Shown here piece by piece: positions 6,684 to 14,800 of a DNA stretch of 28,260 nt. Source of the DNA: a virus. The first letter of the stretch is position 1. The number at the start of each line of letters is the position of its first letter. Where the stretch lies: positions 1 through 28,260 of the IMG/VR virus record IMGVR_UViG_3300017788_000129; one strand, given 5' to 3'. The translations under genes were made by a program, and so were the position numbers. Under the pieces are notes generated by a model. It saw only the letters and a program-made list of their open reading frames with translations. It did no database searches and was not told the DNA's origin.

Positions 6684-6691
6684 ATTTAGTG
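6684..6691 (-). promoter_or_regulatory. Weak late-promoter-like octamer (ACTAAATA)
   Basis: The 100-bp gap 6612-6711 is the longest intergenic space in the window. Its minus strand holds ACTAAATA, about 73 bases before the start of the 223-residue gene, with GGAG close to that start. It is identical to the octamer at 1247-1254 but only six of eight to the T4 late consensus. No hairpin terminator was seen in this gap. Confidence 0.3.
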
Positions 6692-6711
6692 TTACAAAAA
6701 TCATCAAAATT

Positions 6712-9078
6712 TTATCTGGCTCTCGCGTACTTAAATGGGGTTTCGGCATATGCAGCAAACAGATAGCTAATGCCACTATTGTTTACCGAGTAGCCGGTTG
6801 GAGCACGTAGCTTAAAGCCGTTTGACAAAAGATCGAAGCCGTAGACGTTCGAAGTTGTATCGGCGTTCGCAAGATCCGAGAAAACAAAATTGATAATCTC
6901 GTTGTCCCTGTTCGATGCGTTTGCCATTACCCAGCTAGTCGCTAAGTTGCGCGCCTTGATCATCAAGAACTTGGGCCTAAACCCGCACCAAACGAACGGC
7001 CCGTCCGTTGAGGCATTACCGGTGTAGCTGCCAATCTTGCTGAAGCCATCGACCTCGGACCAGAGGTAGGCGACAATGCTGCATGTGTTTTGATTGACAA
7101 AGGAATCAGTTCCAACCGTAAAGACAGATGATGTTGGAATAGTGTTGTTAAAAAATAATCCGTAAGCACCTTCTACCGCTGCCGATGACATATACATGTA
7201 GTAGTTGGCTGGAGTTGTTCCTCCGTTGAGCATGGAATGGTAAAATACCGGAACCGAAGCCGGAGACGCACTGGTGTCAACGTTTTTTATGATCATCATA
7301 TTGGGAACAACTCCAAGAGAATGCGCGATTGTTCGATTGGTTGCATTTCCTGTGTAAGTTACGATGTCGAAGCCCGGCGTCGCGCCTTTCTTCCACGCCC
7401 AATCGACGTAAGTATTCGTGTTTATGTTGACGCCACGCGAAGACGCATCGCTGCCCAGCGAATAACCGTTGGAGTCGAAAGCCGTCAGCGAGTTGGCGTC
7501 GGTGTATTGTGAACCGCTAGCGTTAGTGTTAAATCCCTTTTGCACCCCACGCGAACTATCGAAGAGGTTGTGTGATGTTGCATTGCTGCGCGACTTGATC
7601 CACACGAGATCCGGTTGGAACCCGAGAGAGGACACCGATGCCGTTGCGCCCGTTCCGGTCCGCTGCGTGGCATCAAAAAAGAGTGAACTCTTCTTGATGG
7701 AGGGCGTCGTGAGGTTTTTTGTGTTCAGCGCCTTAAAGCCGGTGGGCGGCGTGTAGGAGAATGGACGCTGGCCGAAGTTCATACTGACTCCACCGCTTGC
7801 TGGATTAGGTAGGTTTACACCAGCAAACAATCCGCTCGGTATTGATGAAAATCTAGGGTCTGTATTTGTTGCGGGGTTTGCAGTTCCGCTCGTGTTATAC
7901 CAAGTGCCATTTCTTCCGACCCACATTGTTCCATTGTCAGAATCAACAGCAAACATTAGCACATTGCCTGATGTTGGATTTGTATTTGTTCCCCATGCGG
8001 CAAATGCAGCATTGTTTGATTGAAATTGAATGTATGTATATGTAGTTCCCCAAGCGACTTGATATTCATTTCCTGTGCCTGAAATAGAACCGCTATTTGG
8101 TCTGTTTGCAGAATAAATGCCAGCTTGATAAAGAATGGGAGTATTGTTGAGGGTTAATTCCCAATACCATTTGCCGCTGTTAGGCACAGGCATTGTGGCG
8201 CGAGCAAGCCAGTAATCTGCAATGCTGGTGGGGATAACCGTGAGATTTCCTTCGCTGAACGCAAGGTTTGTGTTTTTGTCCAGCGGGTTCATCACCGCAT
8301 AGTTCAGCGTCGGCGTGTCGAGCATCTGATCGAACGTCGTGCCGCTCGTCACCGAGATGCCGCTTGGCGTCCAGTTATTGGCGTTGCCAGAGCTGTCTTT
8401 TCCAATGGCGGCTGCGGTGGCGGCACTGGCGTCTTTGAATTCCAAAAGAAAACCGTTTGTGCCGTAGGTGCCCGCGTAGGCTTTCGGAACCCACACGCCA
8501 GTCGTTGCGTCGGTCCGGCCGAAACTGGACGGCGCAAGTTGCTGACCGTCGATCATGATCACGTTAGAGAGATTGCCATCGAAAAGTTGGCTGACACCAC
8601 TGCCGATGGTGCCTATGCGCTGGACGACGTTATTGTTCGCTTGCGACGAGTAGTTCAGTGAATAGTTGGTGTTTGTACCTGTAAAGGACGTGATTTCAAT
8701 CCCGTTGACGTAAAGGCGATTTCGCAGTGAAGCAGTGCTTTGCGTGGTGTCGACAGCCACAACGACATGGTACCAAGCACTTGGATCGCGAAATTTTGCC
8801 GCGCTGTACTTTTGAGCTACCGCATCGTCATACAGAAAAAAGCTATCGTCAGACAGAAAGCCAATCTGAAAGTTCGATCCAGAACCCCCAAAGTACAAAG
8901 AGTTCTGCACCCCGGGTTGGGCGCGCTTCACCCATGCTGAATAGGTGAAGATTTGACGATTACCCGCAGACCCCGGCGTGCGCGCCAGATACGCGCTGTT
9001 GCTGGCGCGGAAGCGCAGCGAGTTGGAAATAAGATATTCTGTTTTACTTAAAAGTAAATGATTAACATTATCCGACAT
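6712..9078 (-). CDS. Mosaic tail fibre: LamG-like, SPRY-like and C-terminal DUF domains (788 aa)
   Basis: Residues 1-17 form an AT-rich N-terminal stub. Residues about 18-193 resemble a concanavalin A/LamG-type fold (SAWVKRAQPG, WYHVVVAVDTT, RLYVNGIEI, LSNVIMIDGQ). Residues about 288-443 resemble a SPRY domain (GKWYWELTL, QAGIYSANR, GTMWVGRNGTWYN, GLFAGVNL). Residues 450-788 contain repeated FQPDLVWIKSRS and VDWAWKKG-type motifs. I recall these from a phage tail domain of unknown function (DUF7483-like). Such proteins are candidate receptor-binding fibres. Base composition shifts sharply: 73% GC over 8971-9026 against 21% over 9027-9078, and 35% in a sampled SPRY line. Acquisition of most of the gene from a GC-rich source is likely. 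Confidence 0.8.
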   Translation of the reverse strand: MSDNVNHLLLSKTEYLISNSLRFRASNSAYLARTPGSAGNRQIFTYSAWVKRAQPGVQNSLYFGGSGSNFQIGFLSDDSFFLYDDAVAQKYSAAKFRDPSAWYHVVVAVDTTQSTASLRNRLYVNGIEITSFTGTNTNYSLNYSSQANNNVVQRIGTIGSGVSQLFDGNLSNVIMIDGQQLAPSSFGRTDATTGVWVPKAYAGTYGTNGFLLEFKDASAATAAAIGKDSSGNANNWTPSGISVTSGTTFDQMLDTPTLNYAVMNPLDKNTNLAFSEGNLTVIPTSIADYWLARATMPVPNSGKWYWELTLNNTPILYQAGIYSANRPNSGSISGTGNEYQVAWGTTYTYIQFQSNNAAFAAWGTNTNPTSGNVLMFAVDSDNGTMWVGRNGTWYNTSGTANPATNTDPRFSSIPSGLFAGVNLPNPASGGVSMNFGQRPFSYTPPTGFKALNTKNLTTPSIKKSSLFFDATQRTGTGATASVSSLGFQPDLVWIKSRSNATSHNLFDSSRGVQKGFNTNASGSQYTDANSLTAFDSNGYSLGSDASSRGVNINTNTYVDWAWKKGATPGFDIVTYTGNATNRTIAHSLGVVPNMMIIKNVDTSASPASVPVFYHSMLNGGTTPANYYMYMSSAAVEGAYGLFFNNTIPTSSVFTVGTDSFVNQNTCSIVAYLWSEVDGFSKIGSYTGNASTDGPFVWCGFRPKFLMIKARNLATSWVMANASNRDNEIINFVFSDLANADTTSNVYGFDLLSNGFKLRAPTGYSVNNSGISYLFAAYAETPFKYARAR

Positions 9079-9090
9079 TATAATATAATC

Positions 9091-10071
9091 TCAAGTATCA
9101 TTACTATTACCAACGTTTAATAAGGCATTGCACACATAAGAATTTGCAGTTCTTACTGAATATACAATTGCATCAACAGCATTTGCAGTTGTTGTTAAAG
9201 TTGGAGCAGAATTATCAACAAACTTATATGCCAAACCAAATGATACTGTTCTACTACCTGTGCCATCTTGAATAATGTATATTACACCAGACTGACCTAC
9301 TGTTGTATTTGTTGCATTGGCCAATGTACGATTACCACCAAGTGTTACTTTAAAATTATTGTTTGATGAAAAATCTGGTGTAATAGTTGCCGCATCAGTT
9401 AATGTAGTTATTAGTCCTGACGATTTTCCGCCTGGGTGTCTTATTTTTATAGATCCAACCATTCCACTATGAACAGAGCATTGATAAACATAGTTGTTAC
9501 TAGATAGTTCAAATGGAACTTTCCAATATAGTGTACCAGTCACTTGACCTTGAGCTGCTGAATTTGTGGATACAGTTCCATTTGTTGCAACATGAGTTAG
9601 ACCTGTGTTATAATTTGAACCACCGCTTGATTGACGAATCATAAATGGATGTCCAGTAACATTTAAATTAAATGCTATCGTTTCACCTGAGGAAATAAAA
9701 ATTTCAGGATTATTACCCAAATATTGATCTATTAAATATGCAGAGGAACCACTATTCGTTACGCTTAGACGAGTAACGGAAGGTAAGTAAACAGAATTAG
9801 CTTGAGTGAATGCTGCATTAGCTTGATCAAATGCAGCTGTAACTGCGGCAGAACTTCCAGCCCCGTTAGCAGCATTAAATGCTGCAATAATTGTTGGTTC
9901 AACGTTCATTGTTGAAATAGTAACAACGTTTGCAGTAACAACGTTTGCAGTCAAGTTGCGATATGTTAAAAGACCATCACCAAGAATATCATTTGCAATA
10001 ACAGCAAGTTGATTTGTAACCAATCTCCATTGGTCAAAAGTGTTTGTTAATGCGACATTACTAACTGCCAT
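9091..10071 (-). CDS. Fibre-like virion protein with a cupredoxin domain (326 aa)
   Basis: Residues 1-45 and 222-326 are paralogous to the 223-residue protein at 5940-6611. Residues 76-94 hold AFDQAN-type repeats. Residues about 100-212 look like a cupredoxin (plastocyanin/amicyanin class): a GETIAFNL strand, His141 in GHPFMI, and a YQCSVHSGMVGSI loop with Cys198, His201 and Met204. The C-x2-H-x2-M spacing equals that of amicyanin, so all four type-1 copper ligands appear present. Cupredoxins usually transfer electrons; here the context suggests a structural or ligand-binding role on the virion. A GGAGAAAAAA site precedes the ATG, which overlaps the upstream stop (TAATG). Confidence 0.75.
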   Translation of the reverse strand: MAVSNVALTNTFDQWRLVTNQLAVIANDILGDGLLTYRNLTANVVTANVVTISTMNVEPTIIAAFNAANGAGSSAAVTAAFDQANAAFTQANSVYLPSVTRLSVTNSGSSAYLIDQYLGNNPEIFISSGETIAFNLNVTGHPFMIRQSSGGSNYNTGLTHVATNGTVSTNSAAQGQVTGTLYWKVPFELSSNNYVYQCSVHSGMVGSIKIRHPGGKSSGLITTLTDAATITPDFSSNNNFKVTLGGNRTLANATNTTVGQSGVIYIIQDGTGSRTVSFGLAYKFVDNSAPTLTTTANAVDAIVYSVRTANSYVCNALLNVGNSNDT

Positions 10072-10280
10072 TATTTTTTCTCCGACAACAATGCTAGTAT
10101 TTTACTCATGGTATCCTTAATCTCGGAAACTTCTTCTTTTAGTTTATTTATTTCGTTTACTTTGGCCATCATGTTCTTTTTCACTTTGTATTCATCGAGT
10201 TGTGCCCTATTTGTATTTAAAATGGCTTTTGAGTGAATATCACGAACATATTGTGTATCTGTAATTCTTACTTTTGTCAT
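10071..10280 (-). CDS. Small coiled-coil protein (69 aa)
   Basis: I chose ATG at 10280 over the longer in-frame start at 10301. AGGA at 10285-10288 lies four bases before it, and the longer form would overlap the upstream gene. The protein begins MTKVRITDTQYVRD and ends in a charged heptad-like helix (EINKLKEEVSEIKDTMSKILALL), a likely coiled coil. Similar small proteins occur in T4-like marine phages next to fibre genes, as I recall, with no known function. It may help fibre oligomerisation or attachment. The stop overlaps the start of the cupredoxin-bearing gene. Confidence 0.65.
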   Translation of the reverse strand: MTKVRITDTQYVRDIHSKAILNTNRAQLDEYKVKKNMMAKVNEINKLKEEVSEIKDTMSKILALLSEKK

Positions 10281-10281
10281 A

Positions 10282-11781
10282 TTATCCTGCCGGTAGAGCA
10301 ATTGCTCTCATGTCACGAACTTTTGGAACAAGTGTTGTATCTGTACTACTTAACACAATTTTTATAGCAAAATGTTTAAAAGTTTCATATGTTGTAGTTC
10401 CACTTGTATAAAGAATGGAATCAGTATTTAATGATGGACGATATTCATATTCAATGTAGTCGTTGTAATTTGCCGATGTTACACCAGATGGTGTTTTTTG
10501 CAACATTCTTCTATATGTTTTTGTGTCAAAATCATCAGAATCTTCTTCGTTTAGTATCTTATAATATACCTGAATGTCCGTAGCCGGAGGTTTATATGCC
10601 GTCAAAAATACGCGAAGATCGCTAGAATCAAATCCATCATTTAGAGTGACGCGCCGACTAATATAACGAGCAAGATAATTACCTCCAAAACTATTTGTTT
10701 CACCCGAAATTATGGCAGATGCGTTTCTTGTTGCACCACCTTCAGTTATTGTAATTGTTGGTGTTTCTGTATAACCTGAACCAAAGCTTGTAATGTCAAT
10801 TCTTTTAACAACACCACCTACAACATTTGCAACACCCACTGCCCCACTTCCATTTCCCCCAGAAATTGTCACCGTTGGAGTCGTATGACCTGCTCCGCCA
10901 TCAGTAACAACAACAACCGAATTTGATAAATTGGCATTATTAATTAAATTTTCAATTGTAAATAAACCAGCTCTTTGTGTATCAACAAATGGAGAAACAT
11001 CTTCATTTAGAGTAGACATCTCAGACTTTAAAACAAATTGATCAGATCTATTTTCATCAATTCTTCTACGACCTTCACCATCAATAAACTCATAATCTCT
11101 ATTTGGAATGAAAGACCTAAATGAAGAATCTAAAATTCCTGTAGATTTTAATGTTGCTTTGTACTGGTAGTCAATAGTAGAAGTTGCAAATTTAACCTGA
11201 TCAGTTCTAACATACATTGCATCCATTTCAACATTTGAAGATGGTGCACGAACATTAAATAATGCGATTCCTGTGTTGCTTGTTGAAAATACACATTTGC
11301 GAAAAACATACATCAAATCTTCATCTTCAAAAGGTGTTATTAGTGATGCATTTGATGGTTTATATAAAACACCAGATGCTGGCTGTTTTGATACCAATCG
11401 ATCTGTGCCAAGAATAGGTGTTCCTATTTTTGCAGAGTGTAAAACATACTCCGGAGAGTCGGTACTTACAACAAGGGCAAATTCACCACCGGGTTCAAGA
11501 TATACTGGAGCAGGAAACTTAAATGTTGTCGCGGTATCTGGATCTGTCGTATCAGGCAAATCAGATGTATTCACTCGGATAGCATCGACCGAAACGCGAG
11601 AATTTGGAATTGCATAATTTGAAATAGGAAAACCATTTCTGGTCGGACGCAATTGAACTTCAACAGGAAGAATACCTGATGAGTCCTTATTGATGAAAAA
11701 TAGATCGACACTTGAAAGGAATACTCCCTCCAAATATATTGTTCCATCTACAAAAAATGTTTGTGCTACTATTGCTGGCAT
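10282..11781 (-). CDS. Baseplate-associated protein with QTFFVDG module (499 aa)
   Basis: The N-terminus contains an AQTFFVDG...GVFLSSVDLFF segment. Then come an LRPTRNGFP strand, a PVYLEPGGEFALV segment and SPEYVLHS. I recall this module as the C-terminal part of DUF4815/gp10-like proteins in other T4-like marine phages. Residues about 285-354 hold two GSGYTxxPTITI-type beta repeats. The C-terminal part (LTAYKPP, IQVYYKIL, FKHFAIKIVL, VPKVRDMRAIALP) is beta-rich. It lies 29 bases downstream of the giant DUF4815 gene with AAAGGA before its ATG. It is probably a peripheral wedge or short-fibre attachment protein. The split from DUF4815 is discussed as a finding. Confidence 0.65.
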   Translation of the reverse strand: MPAIVAQTFFVDGTIYLEGVFLSSVDLFFINKDSSGILPVEVQLRPTRNGFPISNYAIPNSRVSVDAIRVNTSDLPDTTDPDTATTFKFPAPVYLEPGGEFALVVSTDSPEYVLHSAKIGTPILGTDRLVSKQPASGVLYKPSNASLITPFEDEDLMYVFRKCVFSTSNTGIALFNVRAPSSNVEMDAMYVRTDQVKFATSTIDYQYKATLKSTGILDSSFRSFIPNRDYEFIDGEGRRRIDENRSDQFVLKSEMSTLNEDVSPFVDTQRAGLFTIENLINNANLSNSVVVVTDGGAGHTTPTVTISGGNGSGAVGVANVVGGVVKRIDITSFGSGYTETPTITITEGGATRNASAIISGETNSFGGNYLARYISRRVTLNDGFDSSDLRVFLTAYKPPATDIQVYYKILNEEDSDDFDTKTYRRMLQKTPSGVTSANYNDYIEYEYRPSLNTDSILYTSGTTTYETFKHFAIKIVLSSTDTTLVPKVRDMRAIALPAG

Positions 11782-11810
11782 ATTCTGTTAAATCCTTTTA
11801 TTAAACAAAT

Positions 11811-14800
11811 TTATTTCACAATTCCAACTAGCATACGAAGAAATCCAAAAATAGTCAACATGCTATAAGTTAAAAATCTACTTTTGCTTGAAAAATTATT
11901 ATCATCTTTACTATATTTTCCAACTAGACGACTAATAGATCTACCGATCTTCATTACCCATCTACCTGATCTATTATCTTTATCAAGAACACCCATCTTA
12001 TATGCCATATGTTCAGCCCAAGGTATTGCTATCTTTTTAGTCCAATTTATAGTAAATTGTTCTTGCATCTTAGCACGTTGATCCTTGTTGCGAATCCAGA
12101 ACATAAATGGATACTTTGGACCACCATTTTCCATCCAGTCAACAACAACTGATGCCCACTTAATATAACCTTTATATGCATTGGGATCGTTATTTCTCAA
12201 CCACTGACCAAACAACTGGTCAGCATCATAAATGTGTTGAGGAAGATATCCTAACTTATACAACTTTGTACAAATAATTTTACTCGTACCTCCTCCGACA
12301 TCTCCCGGACTGCCAAACTCACCCTCCATTGATGTTCCTTTACTACCTCTGGCAGTTCCGTGACGGCCATTACTAAAATCCGGATCATAATAATAACTAT
12401 CGCTTGGATAATATGTTGGCGGTGGAATTCTGGTTGCTGTAACACCAATCGAAACACCCAATAGACCTTCAGCAATGAAGCGACCTTCACCAACTGTTGT
12501 TGCGTTAGCCGACACTCCGTTTGCAACATCAATGATCTTGAACTTGTGCTCACCAGTTCTAAATTTAACTGTTGAATTTCTTGGAACAACAAATGTACCT
12601 GCAATTTGGCCAAATTCATTTGTCTTAGAATCACCAATTGAATATCTGGTATTTGATCCTGGTGTTGTCGTAAATCCTGCTGTGTTTGAAGCAGTTCTTG
12701 TAGAGCCAACATACGAATCAATTCTATATGACTCACGAACACCTAAACCATCAACAAAATATATTGTGTTTCCAACATAAAAATCATTAGTGTTAGCTGC
12801 ATCAAATGACAAGTTTATAGCAGTTGAATTTGCACTTCTGGCTGTTCCTGAAAAGTGTCTATATGCAACTACAGTTGCCGTGTTTGCAGATCGTGCACCA
12901 GTCCAAGTTTGCCCAACTAGAACATTTCCAACCACATCAGTAATATATGCTACATTTGTCGTAGATAATGTTCGTGATAGAATTACGTTTGCAGCATTTG
13001 CTCCGGATGTAATTTTTTCACTATTGACAATATCAAAGAAATTATCGCCGGAAAATACAAGCTCATTTGCTCTTTGAACATAACCGGTAACATTAACATC
13101 ATCAAAATAATAGAAAACCACTTTTCTGGGTTTTAGTGACAATCCAACAAAATCAATATCAATTTGTCGCATAATTGGTTGCACACCAATATTCACAACA
13201 CGATCATTAACGGTGCGAGATACCTGATCAAAAGATGAGCTTTTCAAAAATCCATTTTTGAAACCACCAACTGTCGTTGTTCTATTTACACCACTTTCCC
13301 AAATTTGAAGACCATTTCTACCTTGTTCATTTATTTCAGTTGTAACAATTTCAGCACCGGTTGATTTTGTTTCCCAATGACCAAATTCAGTATCAAATGC
13401 AGAAACGGCGCCTGTTAGTGCTGATTGTAGACTTGAATAGCCATCATTTTCACCAGAATAATTTATACTAACGTCAGGTAATTCTTGTTTTTCAAAGTAC
13501 CAATCAGATTCTGGAAGTAAAAATACGGAACCAACAAATCTTGCAAACAGATACGGTTGAGCGGTTACCGTTAATGAAGCAACATTTTGAGTTATGAATA
13601 CTTCTTCTGTAAACGGAAGAGTAACTATACCTGAATTATAAACAACACCTGAACTTGCAGAAAAATCAAGATCTAAGAAATGTGGATTTGTGTTTACTTG
13701 TGGTCTTAATTCTTCCAATCTAAAATCAATAGAACACTTGTAATCAAGATTTCTTACATCACCAACAGAATGGCCTTTAAATGAATCCACAAGAATACCA
13801 TTTTTTGTACGATCAAGACCATTAACATCTTTAATTGATGTGACCTCTGTATCTTTTTCCAAAAGATTCAATGCGGTATAATATTCTAGATTTTGAACAC
13901 GCTTGTCAATTGCACCAATATCTCGCATTGTGTATCTTTTATTTTCAACAAACTTTACAATTACATTTGCCGGACTTGCGGTATATGGAGGTATTGTTAA
14001 ATTGTAAAGAACCATTGAGTCTTCTGGTTCACGCGGGGGTGTTGGATTAAGTGAAGGAATACCTTTCACTATTTGAAATATTCTATCTTTTGTTAAAACA
14101 ATTTTGTCTTTTCTTGCCAAATAATATTGATAATCTGCCGAAAATTCTTCATTAGGTAATCCAATTCTAAAGTTTTGAAGAGTATAACCTGGTGAAGTAT
14201 TTGAATTATCTTGTCTTCTTGGTCTAAAGTCAATAGAGTCTCTTAAATCAAATGTTTGACCCGAAGATGCACTTGTGTATTGTGGAATATTTGCATAAAA
14301 AGGATATGAATCAACTGAGAAATATCCCAAACCATCACTAGAACCAGCTTCATGTTTAAAGTAACTAAAGCAGACTACAACATTACCTGTTGGTGGTGCA
14401 TATCCTGACAAGAATTTAATGCCACCATGATCATAATGATCATCTCTTTGTCCTGTATCTAGTGTGTATCTTGATGTAATATCTGTATACGCCGATAGTG
14501 CTGTTCCGGAAGTTAAGGATGCAGTTCCAATATCATAAATTTTATCGATTTGATATACGTCTGACGTAAATAAACTATCTATTACTCCTGGTGTTTTATT
14601 TGGATTTGTTAGATGTACTTGACCCACTGCAGAGTATACGGAAACATTTGCAAACGTTGCATTTGCAGTTCCGCCCTGTGTTAAAATATGAGTGGAATTT
14701 GAAGTAATAACTGTCTTCAACTTTTCGTTTATCTTTGATCCAGAATTAATTGAAACTTTTGCAAGAATATCGGCAGTAAATGTATTTGCACGATATGCGG

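Noticed and set aside
6612-6711. Possible small gene or terminator in the longest gap
   Set aside because: No start with ribosome site and no stable hairpin with T-run was seen; only a weak late-promoter-like octamer.
7485-7756. Overlapping open frames on both strands in the GC-rich fibre gene
   Set aside because: They result from high GC in the mosaic region; the 788-residue frame has recognisable domains throughout.
11782-11810. Frameshift or sequence error splitting one DUF4815 gene into two
   Set aside because: Both genes have their own start and stop, the gap contains a ribosome site, and the giant protein ends in a full extra domain rather than a broken one.
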